The notes under the pieces: model-generated | The model's database searches: none | Told to the model about the DNA's origin: nothing | What the model saw: only the letters and a program-made list of their open reading frames with translations | Shown: positions 19,824 to 31,330 of the stretch, piece after piece | Layout of the letters: each line of letters starts with the position of its first letter | Numbering within the stretch: the first letter of the stretch is position 1 | DNA from: Desarmillaria ectypa | Taxonomy: Eukaryota > Basidiomycota > Agaricomycetes > Agaricales > Physalacriaceae | DNA: 64,000 nucleotides | NCBI GenBank assembly: GCA_030407005.1 | Contig: JAUDYN010000008.1 | Coordinates: 434,001 to 498,000, forward strand | Direction: 5' to 3' | Made by a program: the position numbers and the translations under genes

Positions 19824-22800
19824 GACGGCATCTGGGCGGATATCTTTATTGACCGTAGAGGGCCTGTCGAGATTGCGATCTATGTTTCCAGAGGCAAAGG
19901 ATTTACAGAGACTTGAACTATAGTTTTTCAAGGATAGAATTCTGGAAGGTCTGGGAAAGAGTCAACAGAGTATTGGTATCGGGTTCGCTACTGTGTGCAT
20001 CGGACATTGACTTGTCGGATTCGGAGTTTGAAATGTGTCTTGCTCTCACTCCACGACATATGTATCCCTTCACATTGAATCTGGTATTCCCAGTCATCCT
20101 ATGATACATGTGCAATGGACGACATAATCATTCCTCACTGTGTAACGTGAAACTTGAGAAGCATTGGTATGTCTGCCTAGCGTCTTTTTTTTCTTTCTGG
20201 AAATAGGCTGATGTTTCGTGGTTTAAGCGGGCTCCGTCTGGTGGAGTGTAGCGTAGCGGCCAACTCGCTAGTAGTACATATATGAGCAGTGTCTGCTTTG
20301 TCCGATGCTAATCCTGGGCTTGGGTCATACGGTCCCCTTTTACTTGATCAAAATCACGTACAACGTATGCACAATCAGGACTACTGCATGGACTGGGTTT
20401 ACTTGGTATGCTCTATGTATTCGATATCTATCGTCTGCTTACTTAAGGACCTGAAATGCAGGCACCTAAATTTGAGAGCACAGTTACAGATCGACGTACC
20501 TCTTTCGCAGGTATGTAAATCTCCTATTATGCTACTAGGATGATACGTATCGACCGAAAATGGAGAGTTGGGCTATCGCCTGCGATGTTCCTCTTTCATA
20601 ATCCTAGTTATACTGACTCTCCTTTCATCTTCAGTGTGAATTCTTGATGCTAACTGACGTTTGTGCAGATGCGGTATGGCACATATGTGGTGTCTTGGTT
20701 TGATCTGCCAGTAGCATCCAGCAAGACGCTGCGGTGCACCTCGTGTATGCAACTTCAGAAATGCGGCCAAGCCCGATTGTTGTCACTGGCGATCGCGGAG
20801 GCTCGTCAAATGTCTACCATCCTACATCGCAGTTGTTTTCTTCAATGCGTTTCACAAATGGGCGAATCCTCTGGTTCTTCAATAACAGCAGACGCCGTTG
20901 CTCTTCTGAGGATCATGGGAAGCAGGGCGAGTGACAGTGTTCATGTTTAGATCAGCGTGGAGCCTCGTTATCGGCCTTTGTCTGATTGATTCAGTTTATG
21001 CTTCGTTTGCGCTTGGACCCATCGGTTTACAATGCCGACTTGTATTCGTTCTGAATCGACTTGCATATTAGAATGTTTTGTCGTCGTTCGTCACATCCAA
21101 AGCTCGTTTAGGCTCAAACTCCATGTTGTAGTCCCTCGCATATTCCACCAGCGAAGGGAAGTGGCGGCTCCAGGTAAGACAAGAGCAAAGGTGGAAGTGT
21201 GTACACTTTGGGCACGCGCACATATATCGACGATGTAATACAAACTGAGATACCTTGTAAGTAGCTATGGGATGATACAGCACCGTGATCATGAGCCTGC
21301 TTCACACCGTGAAGATGTACCATCGGTATCTTGAGAAATTTACCACGCAGACTTACAATTCGTCGTGGTGCAACCGTGTCGGGGACGGAAGCCAACTGTC
21401 ACAGCGAAGGAATGATGCGACGTAGAGGTCTCCCATTTTTGTCGTCGACTGCCGAAGAAATGATATTAGTGACACATAATGAGTGATATAATGTAATATT
21501 CTATATGTTGTCATATAAATATGAGGGACATCCTCTCTGTACTCAAGAGCAGGTCCAGATCATACGCGTCAGCACCCACGATAACCCGTTCGGGACTGAA
21601 CCGCATACTGGTCAACGTGCACTATCCTCTGTACTGCATTGGACTGTGCTCGGAATAAGTTCAGACTATCTGAATTTGTTATCGCTAACGCTATAGTAGC
21701 TGTATGTCGTGTCCATTCCCTTCAATATTTAAGAAAGTGGACACTGGGCGCTGCATCCCGTTCGCGTATCTAATGATTTCCTCCGAATCACGTTGGACCA
21801 CGAAAGTCCTGCACCCTTTTAAAATCATACAATTACCAGTCATGCTTTTATCCTTGCCTGATAGATAATCCTGCTTTGATGACGGTCGGGAAGAAGTTCA
21901 TTTGGGAGTATGATTGCAGCTCTCCTGGGCGTGGAAGCGCAAACGTAGAGGGTAAATGAGCCTCGTGGTATTCCACGCCCTCCGAACTCTGTATATTGAT
22001 GAATTGGTTACAAATTTCTTAGTATTGCATGATCGGTCCAACCTCCCGTTGGACTGGAATTGTATTACTTCAGTAATGCGGCCCCTGCGACCACCTAACC
22101 GATGAACATATACATAGCCGTCATCGGTTCTGTTCCCCGAATTTCAATGGTCGGATTGCAGCACGCAACTTGGTAGATGCATGCATGGGGAAGACACGTT
22201 TCGAGTTTTTGCGTTAGAGGGAAGTGGGATGAAAAGCTGCCATGGGTCGAGATGGGGGCTCTCCTTGGTAAAAGGAGAGCCGAGGAAACAAACTGTGCTG
22301 TAGTCAGAACACGAAACTGACAGCAGAGCGAATCTGTATTGCTTGAACTCTTACTACCATCTGTATTTTGTTACCCATGTCTGCCGTCTGGTGAATGTGT
22401 GTGGTACTGCGTCAATGAGTATTAGTATTGATAATATCTCTTTTGAGAGATAGCGATGTGGTGGGAAGGGAGTTTATACGACCGCATCTCCCGCCCTCTT
22501 CGCTTGGACTTGAACGCATTTCGAACGATCGTTGCTCCAGACGGAGAGATAGAGCAGTGAGATCGGTTTAATCTCGTGCGCAACTAGTAGTCGCGCCCGC
22601 TATAGGGGTAGGGGGGATCTGACAAATCGACAGCGCACGACCAAGAGGCTTGTCCATCCAGATGGTTGAATTTCAAGAAATAGCGGATATATAGATGTAT
22701 CTAGGTGGGATATTACACAGGAAGGGAAAATGCGAATGACGATCGCAAAATCAACCCTTAAAATAATCAAGGTCTCGATACGATGACATATTTTGAATAT

Positions 22801-23012
22801 CCGCGAACACGACCAACTCGGAGCTACAACCAAGCGACAACAGAGGCAAAACGTTTCTATTCTCATTTCTCACGGGATGTGCGATCACGTGAGGTTGTTC
22901 GGTTACCGGCCCGCACGGCGATCCACAGTTTGAACTTGCTCCATTGCCACTGCGACGACCGTCTTCTTCTCGACGGCCCTACATAGCGAGAAACCATAAA
23001 GGAAACATTTCT
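19824..23012. other. Long stretch without a supportable gene
   Basis: The 3.2 kb carry only short, unsupported frames. A minus-strand stretch around 21,100-21,395 (KFLKIPMVHLHGVKQ..., then SLVEYARDYNMEFEPKRA) looks like two exons with a spliceable gap but lacks an ATG and a recognisable family. The + strand around 20,650-20,935 is similar. Part of a dispersed repeat lies at 22,601-22,707. Confidence 0.5.
22601..22707 (+). repeat. Dispersed repeat, copy A
   Basis: It matches 28,136-28,241 in the same orientation, ending in a near-identical run including AAGAAATAGCGGATATATAG followed by ATGTATCTAGGTG. A further conserved block, about 22,326-22,360 (TTGAACTCTTACTACCAT), matches 28,080-28,112. 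In copy A the two blocks are about 215 bp further apart. Confidence 0.75.
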
Positions 23013-24234
23013 ATGTCGCATCTTAACACTTCAGTCTCGTGCGCTGCGGAATGGCCCGCTGGGATAGATCACTTAACGGGCTTACTTGACACTCCAATTC
23101 CCTCGCAACTCGTCAACGGTCCTTGCCCAGTCGTCTCTTCCCGGGCCTATCCTCTGCTTGAAGAACTCAGAAATTACCTTTCAGATTCACCAGAACAACT
23201 CACAGAGTCAACTTCGGAAATACTCGATATTTTGGATTTGCTGCTTTCAACGGTTGGCACGCTCAGGGCTCTCTCCGATGTTCTGAAGGATAATGCTGCG
23301 CAGTACACGATACCGTTCTAGTCTCTGTTGATACGCTCACTGGCGTTCATCTGTTATGATAAGTCATATATACTGTGAGTGCAAATGAAATGAGGCTCAA
23401 TTATTTTCTAACGAAATTGTGGACAGGGAAGAGGCGCCTTTCGTTCGACCACGGTTATCACACGTGCGAAGTTTCATGGAGGATGGACATGCTTCATTGC
23501 TGATATCTCATACCGTTGAAGATATTCAACGGCCGAGGCCGATCATAGACGATGAGGCTTCAGGGCGGCCGTCCAATATCACAGCGGAGCGCTCGAACGA
23601 AGAGTCACAGGAAGAATATGACTTGGAAACAACATACGACGACGAATCATCCTCGGATAGTGACACTAGCTATAAACGTATGGAGGCTTCAACAGATCCG
23701 ACGTCTGCTCAGTCATCCTATGTTCCCCTTGATGCCCACATTCTCGCTCATTGGAGACACCCAAACTCTGTTGTTCTTCCGTACCTTTGTGCGACCGATC
23801 AGGAAGACATATTCAGCCTAATGAGCAGTGTTCTTTATCAGCGTTCCACTTGGGGAATTTCTGAGCCCGTTGTTGGAATTATCCTGTCAAAAATAGGGTT
23901 CGTTGGGCGCGTGGTGCTAGGTTGGCTTGACGAAGAGCACGCTGACCCCGACGTTCTAGTGCGTCGGCTTCATCTCCTGACTCGTTTACCGGCACTGACT
24001 GAATTTGAATAGCCGACAGCTCGATTTGCATATGGAGATGAGACGCGTACAGACTCTTCGTTAGGAGTGTACGATCTTACTGACCCAGTAAGTGCTCTCA
24101 AATTTGGGTAATTTATCATCAGCCTTCGCGCGCATGTCGAGGGAATCGTGGCCCAGTGTGAAACACCGACGTTCAAACGGCTTTCATGGAGATCAGATAC
24201 TATCGATGATGACAATCGCGGGTCCGAAGAATGA
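23013..24234 (+). pseudogene. Unknown 389-codon gene with three in-frame stops
   Basis: From ATG 23,013 one reading frame continues through a single good intron (23,375-23,426; GTGAGT...CTAAC...ACAG) to TGA 24,232-24,234. The total is 390 codons with the phase preserved, but the frame is interrupted by TAG 23,319, TAG about 24,010 and TAA about 24,116. Each stop differs from a Gln codon (CAG/CAA) by one C-to-T change, and reading beyond each stop stays protein-like (LLIRSLAFICYDKS; PTARFAYGDETRTDSS; FIISLRAHVEGIVAQ). The middle is acidic and Ser-rich (DLETTYDDESSSDSD). No known domain is recognised. The 616-aa gene begins 150 bp downstream. Decay is the simplest reading; alternative splicing around the stops found no consensus sites. 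Confidence 0.65.
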
Positions 24235-24386
24235 TGGGAACAAAGGATCGTTAATTGGCTTAATACGGTTGAAAGATGGTTGGTGTTTCTTTATTTGGCG
24301 TTACCCTTGTCCTTCATGTATTTAACAGCGACGCCGATCACAGAGGACCTTCCGAACCTTCCTCGACCCATCGCTGTTTGTCCGCC

Positions 24387-26438
24387 ATGGCTGACTCCGA
24401 AAAGCGCGTAACGCAGTCTGCTTCCAAGTCTAGGTCTGCACACCGTCCGAGGCGTTCTATGTCTGCCGACAGCAAACGCGCACCTTCCCCAGTGGCACCT
24501 GCCCAATATCTACCGGATATCGATCCCGCATATCCCCGGGAGCCTTCCTTTGAAGCTCTGGGTTCGAAGACCCCGTCAGATAGAGCGTCTGCTCAGCCTG
24601 CGGAGCGTGGAAGACAGGAGTGAGTATGGACCGCTTAGGGACCTCCGACTCTCCTTCTGACTTCTTTCAGAGCAATGACGGATGGCGGATCATCTGATAA
24701 GGGAAGGACTGGTAAACGATTGAAGAGCGCAGATGCGCTGTCTTTCTCTAGTGAAAAAGGCATCAATGCTCCTGAAGAAATTAACGAGATGCTGAAGATC
24801 TATGAGAACATGACGAGGTATATGAAGCCACCTATCACACAGGCATGCACTTCTCATATACTAGCATGTGTCCCTTCATACTCATTGTTCCTAGAATGAA
24901 TTGCTTGTCGTTGACAATGCGGTCGAAGAAGTTCGAGATCACTTTCTCATGCAGATAGGTGCATGTCCTGATGGTGAAACCACTCCCGAGCTTCCACAGC
25001 CCTTTTGGGAGGTCATTTTGGGTCGGTTTTCGTCCCTTCTGTGGACATCAGTCGGCGGATACTCGAAGGAACTCGCTGGTAAATTACCCAACGAAGCTGA
25101 AGCCCGTCATGACTGGGACGTTCTTCTGAACTTCGGCTTTATGACTGCCCATGAGCTCACCTCTGGGAGGGTAGTGTAAGTGTTGTTTATTGGTGAAACT
25201 TTATTGTGTGCTCACCGTTGCCTCAGGCTTGAAAGGGCAATGTTACTCTCTCGTAATATTGCCGCGGATGTGATGAAGGCGTCCCCTAATTCTGATGGCG
25301 CCGAATTCAAGACTTTTGCAACACAGATGCATAAGATTGCCGTACAACATATTACGCATACCCCTGAACCTGCGTCTACATCTGCCGACGAGTCCGACCT
25401 TCTCCTTCAATCAACAGAATTTGTTCTCGTCGCTCTTAGGCATTTACAGGCTGTCAAAGCCCTTTTTCGCGACTCTGAAACAGCGAGGAATGCCATTCTC
25501 AAGCGCTCTGGCGACGAACCGGAGCTGGGAATCGTTGATGCGATTCTCACAGTACCGTTGGAGCGCATGCAGTCCATTCTGGAGCCACTGATTCATGTGG
25601 CGGAAACGCGCGAAACGCTCCAGGCTAGTACCAGGACGCTCAGCGCTGTCAACATAGCTGAGCCAGAGGAAGAGGTTGTGGTATCTGAGGAGCGCGTCCA
25701 AACGTCTAGATCTTCCCGTCCAGACTCAAAACACGCACGGTCGACAAAGAGTCGAAGCCAGCTTGGGTCGATTTCAGAAGATCAGGGAGGCATTGGTCAG
25801 GCGCCTAAGCAGCGAACGGGAAGGAAGAAGGCCACTGATGTGAAAGAAAACAATAGAGGCCAAGTGGACGTGGACAAAAAATGGCTCCACCCTTTTGCGG
25901 TGACATGTTCCGAGACCAAATCAGCACCCAAGATGGTATTCGCTCCTGGTGTGGTGATGAACGTCAAGGAGCTCCTTACCAAACTTCTGTTGGCTGTTCT
26001 AGTCGCCGAGTATAAGAAACCGACTCAGACTTATGCGAAAGCCCTTGTGCAGGCAAAAATGTATCTGGAAGCTTCGATTAGATATCTCGCAAGCCTGGGA
26101 GTAACCAAAAAGGCTGTCTTCGCGCTAGCCACGGATGACGTCGAAGGGGCTGTGCTCATCGCTTGGTGTTCGAGTGACTCAAAGGCAAGTTCTTCTCTTT
26201 TACTACTGTAACCATACTCACCTTGTTCTAGACCGTCTATATTGTTGAGCGCAACGTGCGGACATTCAATATCTCCTCGCCCATTGAGGTTTACCATTTT
26301 GTGACTGTGCTTTTACGTCTACGAGAATACGGTGATACGACGCTGAAGGATGCGGTTGAGAAAGCGTTAAGGGCCGATGACTTCAAGCAAACTAGCTGGA
26401 ACAGAGTGGAACAATTCAATAGGATGGAGCAAAGTTAA
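24387..26438 (+). CDS. Conserved-looking 616-aa protein of unknown function
   Basis: There are five exons: 24,387-24,619, 24,671-24,842, 24,895-25,175, 25,227-26,184 and 26,232-26,438, and cumulative phase is exact. Two of the four introns (24,843-24,894 and 26,185-26,231) use GC-AG boundaries; the second has the textbook donor AAG|GCAAGT. The N-terminus is basic and Ser/Arg-rich, then comes a helical region (VEEVRDHFLMQIG, FWEVILGRFSSLLW), a disordered RS/Lys-rich linker around residues 400-450, and an alpha/beta C-terminal part (AKALVQAKMYLEASIRYLA, VFALATDDVEGAVLIAW, TVYIVERNVRTF). The C-terminal layout recalls a compact ligand- or nuclease-like fold, but I recognise no family, signal peptide or membrane segment. 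Confidence 0.8.
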
Positions 26439-26689
26439 TTAGGATTTATGGATGCTTTACTTTTGCCTTGACTGCTTGCTATCGAAACGCTCCGCTACAT
26501 ACTTTATATTTGTTATACATATTTTTCCATACATGGCGGTACTCCGGTACAGAAACGACTGAGGTGTGTATATCTTTGACCATGCTTATCCCGTGCATGT
26601 ACTTACTCAACCATTACAGTCCTTACGAATATCCTTTGTCATCAAGTCAATGCATAGGGAGGGATAGAGGTGAGAATTGTTGAGCAGTA

Positions 26690-27165
26690 ATCCTTGTCTT
26701 TGGTGATAACACCAACAGAAGCTACTGACTCCCATTTCGTTGACAAGTCATCAAGAAACTCGCAGACATTGCCTTTGGGCAGGCAACGCGACTCCAAAAG
26801 CTACTGCCAAAGGTCGGTCTGTGCATAGCCGCTCTTATCAGTGAACTCCTTTTCAAATTTTTCCCAGGCATCAGTGACTTTGGGGAGACACTGGATCTTC
26901 ATAGCGACTGAGTCGGGGATCTTCGAGAGCAGGTCGTTCTTGGCTATGGCCTCATCTTTCTCCCATCTATCCAGCTTGGCCATGCGAGCCATTGTGGGGG
27001 TTGTGAGAACGGGTGGGAACTTGGATCCATCAAAGTGTTCCCATTTCCCTTTTGCTTGGACATTAGTGGAAAAGCAGAGGTAGAAGATGGACCAGTTGTC
27101 ACCAGACATGTTGAGCATGGGGACGTTGAATGGCAGAAGGATAGAGTAATTCTCGGTGCCATATA
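26690..27165 (-). pseudogene. Ty1/copia gag fragment (UBN2-like)
   Basis: Minus-strand translation gives LNMSGDNWSIFYLCFSTNV, WEHFDGSKFPP, DRWEKDEAIAKNDLLSKI and VTDAWEKFEKEFTDKS. This is the order seen in Ty1/copia Gag (UBN2) proteins: an NW...F motif, a W..D linker, and an AxxAWxxxxxxF helix. A frameshift near 26,800 leads into KGNVCEFLDDLSTKWESV, the next UBN2 segment. No zinc knuckle, pol or LTR is found nearby, so it is an isolated scrap. Confidence 0.7.
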
Positions 27166-28325
27166 ATCTCTAAGTGATACGCATTTGTATTATGGAGCTA
27201 ATAGAATACACTGTTAACTATAACGTAGACTATAGGTACTGATCAGTAAGGTAAATGAAGTAGCATGGTAGACACAGCATCCTCAATCTTCCCTGTCATT
27301 TTGAATTCTGGAGCTCCGTTGCTAAAATCGTCTTTCCATTCGGTCGCTCCAAAAGGTTCACCACCAGTTGCCGCTACAGTATTTGTCAATAGCTCTGGAG
27401 GCTCTTGCATCCACAATCATTCATTCAGGTGACAACCGGAGATATGTCCCGTTGTAATTACAAAACTAAGCCGCCGATAAAATCAAACAGACCATCGTAA
27501 GGAGTAGAATGGGGCCTGATGATTCATTATTTAACAGGACGTAGCAAAAAAAAATCAATGTGATGCACCATTTTCTTCGATGATTGAAGGCCTATCACCT
27601 ATTCTCTGACGGAATGATCCATTGGTGTCTCGTTATGGTAACTAGGTTCAACCATACGTCATACTCGGTCGTACTCTTTCAAGTACAGCACTGTTTGCTC
27701 CTATGGTAATTATTCCTTAGATACTTGGCTATGCTATGGGCTACGCAGTTTTATTTAAATAGGACTGTAATTTGATACATTCAATAACAATTTCATTCAT
27801 CGTACTTGTGCTCAAGTGCTTGCTATACTAAGGATTTCAATAACTGCTTGCTCGCCTAGCTTGTACCGAATCCAATGCAGCCGAGCATGCATTTCTACGT
27901 GATAAGGGTGGACACGGATCTGCGGCCTGTGACGTTCAGCAAACTTTGGCGAGTATTCCCAACGGTCAGCGATGGATTCTTGCCGACTCCAGACATAGTA
28001 TTTCGGGCACATAAGGAAGGACAAAACTATCATATGACCCACTGACCTCTAGCTTCAGTGCTCAATGTGACGACGTAATCTGTAGTGTTTGAACTCTTGC
28101 TACCATTTGTTGGGCCCGCAAATGGAACTTGAAGCCTATAGAAGTGGAAGGGGCTTGCTAAATCGACAGTGCAGGACTAAGAGCCTTGTTCATCCAGATG
28201 TTTGAAGTGCAAGAAATAGCGGATATATAGATGTATCTAGGTGACTCTATAGATATTAGTGCCGACAAGTTGGCCTGTGAGGAAAATGAGTACACGTCAA
28301 CGACGAGGCTGAAAGCAACGTACCT
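27166..28325. other. Intergenic, with dispersed repeat and possible HNH scrap
   Basis: There is no supportable gene. A 76-codon minus-strand frame (28,042-27,812) ends HPYHVEMHARLHWIRYKLGE..., which faintly resembles the C-terminal YLxxHAxxAxV...G helix pair of the HNH family; this is too weak to call. Repeat copy B lies at 28,136-28,241, and the 3' flank of the Mpv17 gene starts at about 28,260. Confidence 0.4.
28136..28241 (+). repeat. Dispersed repeat, copy B
   Basis: This is the counterpart of 22,601-22,707, about 80% identical by eye and nearly identical over its last 40 bp. It lies 85 bp beyond the stop codon of the intact Mpv17 gene. Confidence 0.75.
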
Positions 28326-29058
28326 CTACACCTCTTTCATGGGTACCTTTTCATGCTCCCTCTCCTCCTGCTCCAACTTTGCCTGACGTGCATTCACTGC
28401 ACTAAGATACGTGTCTACCGAGGTGTCAGCACTGGACCACGAAGAAAAGAGAGCACTCACTCCAGAACAAACTAACGACACTAACGACCACGAACCGCAT
28501 ATGGTGCGGCACAAGAGCAAAGTTGATGATCTGGGTGGGTATAAAGACGCCCCAATTGCGGAGGATCGTTGGGACGTATGCAGCCTGGATACGCGGGTAC
28601 GCTTCATGCGGAACGCCCTCCAACACGGACATGCACGTGAAGAACGCGCCGACGGCAAAAGGTGTGAGAACAGCCTGGTCGAGCCATACGCGGTAGATGA
28701 TGGCACGGGTGGGAGAGGCAAACTGGATGCGGTTGAGGAACTGGTACCACCATGTCATCACTGGGCCAAAGAGGGCGCCACCGTAGAATGTGAGTCGGAC
28801 GGTACGGATAAACTGTGTGTGTGAATAGATTAGGAAGGATGTAGGTGGAGCAAAAGGACACGTACGTCGTGCCGCCTGAGTCCTCTGTTCTCAATGGCCT
28901 GTTGTGCGATAATGTCGCCAGTGCCAAACAGGACGGCTGCGGTGCCGCATTGGGTGAGCATCGGCCGGCGGATGAGGAGGGCACTGTCATTGACTTAGTG
29001 GGTAGTTGTAAGAGGGAAGGAAGACGACGGACTTGTACGCGCGGAACAGAGATGCCAT
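28326..29058 (-). CDS. Mpv17/PMP22-family mitochondrial or peroxisomal membrane protein
   Basis: There are four exons (29,058-29,033, 28,983-28,866, 28,812-28,461 and 28,414-28,326), giving 194 aa with exact phase. Family hallmarks in order: an N-terminal amphipathic [90 protein letters not shown] and [15 protein letters not shown]. The length is typical of the family. Mpv17/Sym1/PMP22 proteins are four-helix inner mitochondrial or peroxisomal membrane proteins linked to metabolite permeability; which organelle applies here is not decidable from the sequence. The C-terminus is charged ([11 protein letters not shown]). A broken copy lies at 18,836-19,335. No upstream in-frame stop separates the chosen ATG from a longer frame, but the chosen start matches the family. 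Confidence 0.92.
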
Positions 29059-29560
29059 GAGAGAGAGAAGCAAGCGGGGCCCCACAATAGGGCCGGTATT
29101 CCTCCGATGCCGGCCCTGAATATTTTGACACTCAGCATATTTGTAACCTCGAAAGGTTCTCTCCTTATCCATCATAATAGTATCACACCGCCAAGGGAGG
29201 TGCCTAAGTATTCAAGGGAAGAGTCATTACTCACTGGTCACGACGTTGGAGTTGCCACCGCAAGGGGTCAGGCATACTGCATGACGGCGTTGCCGTTTAA
29301 TCCTGCGGCAAGCCTTACGAGTGAACGTGTACCTTGTGTTGTCTGACAATCTAAGCCGAAACCCTTGTTATAGTAAATTATCCTTTTCAACAGCCAGCTA
29401 ATGTTGCGTTCGACGAGGTTTCAGGTTCGAACTCTGTAAAATCCGCATGTCGTGTAATGATGAGCAATCTTATTACATTGTCCAAGAATATGACTACTAC
29501 TACTACTACGACACCAAAAGGGCCGCAAGCTTGCTCGCGAGAGCGTCGTTCGTCCCAGGA
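29059..29560. other. Intergenic
   Basis: The first 100 bp are the Mpv17 promoter and 5' UTR, part of which is duplicated at about 18,760-18,835. The remainder holds a short CTA/CTACTA microsatellite (about 29,490-29,510) and no gene. Confidence 0.6.
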
Positions 29561-30844
29561 TTAAAAAAGAAATTCACCGCACACAGGTAATTCCAAGGCT
29601 GTAACCAGCGAATAACGAAAGCTAAAGTTGTCCAAAACACCCTGGAGGTCAATTATATCCGCCGTACACGTCCGTTCGGGGAGACATTTAAGAATCTTAT
29701 CGATGACCCTTCCCGCACCACTTTGTTGGAGCACGTCTGCCACGCATGCGTGCACACGGAGGTATCCTGGGTCGGGCGGTGTATCCCCCTTGGAGACGAT
29801 GGGGTTCTTTATGGACACAAGCCATGCACGTTCTCCATACGTCTCGGCGGTGTATTCATCGGCGTTCTATTAAAATGAGCAGTTGATATAAGGGGAGAAG
29901 ACGCTGTGCTTACTGTCGTCGGCTTGAGTGAGAACGAGAAATTGTTGAAGAATACACCCATGTCATAATGCGAGGCGATGGCATTATGGGGCCCATCATC
30001 TAGGTTCACCACCGGGGCGATGTAATTCTTGACTATCTCCCGTGTCATTGTCCCAAAGAAATCGGTCTATGTCTCGACGTCAAGACCCCAACTCGGGCAG
30101 ATGTAGCTTTACCTTCTCGGAGCCTACAATTGGGCTATGGAGAATACGACTGATTCTCAGATGGCACGAAGGCACTTTCTCACGTCCGATTTCCACAAGG
30201 CCTGATATGGCACACCGGTAATCTTGCCGAAGTAGCACCTAGTGGCGAGAGGAATCAGGTATGCCGGGGCGAAAGCGATGAACCTGAGAACCTGCTCCCG
30301 AAGAATGTCACCCGACTGAAGAAACCCCCTCCTCCGGGCCTCACGATCCTCATACCAGTTGAGAGCCTTGACTGTCAAGCTGAAAATCAGCTGAAAATCG
30401 AACGCACAAACCATACTGCCCACATGGCCACAAAAAATGTGCAAACCACACCAGGCCCAGTTGCCTGATGCGTTCGAACGTCCTGTCGGGCTTGCAAGCA
30501 CAGATAGCCGAGCTGACATATCGCAGACCGCGCACAGTCCAGCATGGCAGATAATACACAGAAACGAGACTTCCGTCCAAGATGGAAAGCCATGTCGGGA
30601 CAGCATAGTCACAGATCTGGAGGTCCCTAATGAGACCTCGTGCATTAGCAGCAAGATAGTCGGTGGGGTAATTTGGGTCCTCCATGATTCGAACAATGTC
30701 CTCCATGGATGGGATTTGCTCCCTATCAATTCGCTGGTTCTTCTCTTCAGTCCCAAAACTTGCTTCTACTGGCACGTCGCTGCCTGAAGTGTAGTGAAAG
30801 TAGTAAGCTTTGGCCCCTTTAACAGAAGACGCAGACGCAGACAT
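29561..30844 (-). CDS. HNH endonuclease-like domain protein (361 aa)
   Basis: There are five exons (30,844-30,424, 30,371-30,292, 30,238-30,113, 30,066-29,914 and 29,866-29,561) with exact phase. Order: an N-terminal helical domain (SMEDIVRIMEDPNYPTDYL, RYVSSAICACKPDRTFERIR, LGLVWFAHFLWPF); the HNH-type core (QDYRCAISG, then SCHLRISRILHSPI where relatives have AAHI); an intermediate region with FSFSLKP; and the family's C-terminal helices (PGYLRVHACVADVLQQSGAG, VIDKILKC). The architecture matches the expanded fungal HNH_2-type proteins of Agaricomycetes, whose role is unknown. The canonical AAHI histidine motif is altered to CHLRIS, so nuclease activity is doubtful. Relics of the family lie at 16.9, 19.3 and 31.0 kb. 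The donor of the second intron (GTTCTC) is weak. Confidence 0.78.
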
Positions 30845-31023
30845 GGTCGTAAGATGAATAGAACTGGAAAGTGTAAGTTTTATAAGTGTCTCATTTTTAG
30901 AATATAATATTAGTAGGGCCATTTAATGCTATATAGGGCCGTAGCTAAATCAGGCATATGCACAATAAGTAGTAAACTCAATAATAAAACAATTAATAGA
31001 ACCCGAAAAGCAACCTTTAACCA

Positions 31024-31330
31024 TCACCACCGCCTTTCCTTTCTAGTTTTGGGCTCTAGGTCTCTGGTCTCCTGCATCATAGCAATACCTGGGTTTTCGA
31101 ATGCATACTCGTCGCCTTCCCTCTGACTCTGAGGTTGGGAATACTCTACAAGGCGTTTCATCGTCTTTATCAGGATACGACTCCTCTCCAGACTCTGTTG
31201 CAACCGCTGAAACTTGATGGTGCCATGCTGCAAACTGATGATGGAGTCGGTTGTGTAGTTTAGGTTATCCTTGATTCGAGCAACGTCCTCCACGGAAGAC
31301 TTTGCTCTCGGTTAATCTTCTCTTCACACC
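31024..31330 (-). pseudogene. HNH-family relic (N-terminal part)
   Basis: Minus-strand translation gives INREQS, then after a one-base frameshift MEDVARIKDNLNYTTDS. The intact neighbour has RIDREQIPSMEDIVRIMEDPNYPTDY. The frame continues with a divergent basic segment and stops. It lies 180 bp upstream of the intact gene in the same orientation, as expected of a decayed tandem duplicate. Confidence 0.65.

Noticed and set aside
27812..28042. A further HNH-family C-terminal relic
   Set aside because: Only a loose HA...G...I pattern is shared; below what I can defend without a profile search.
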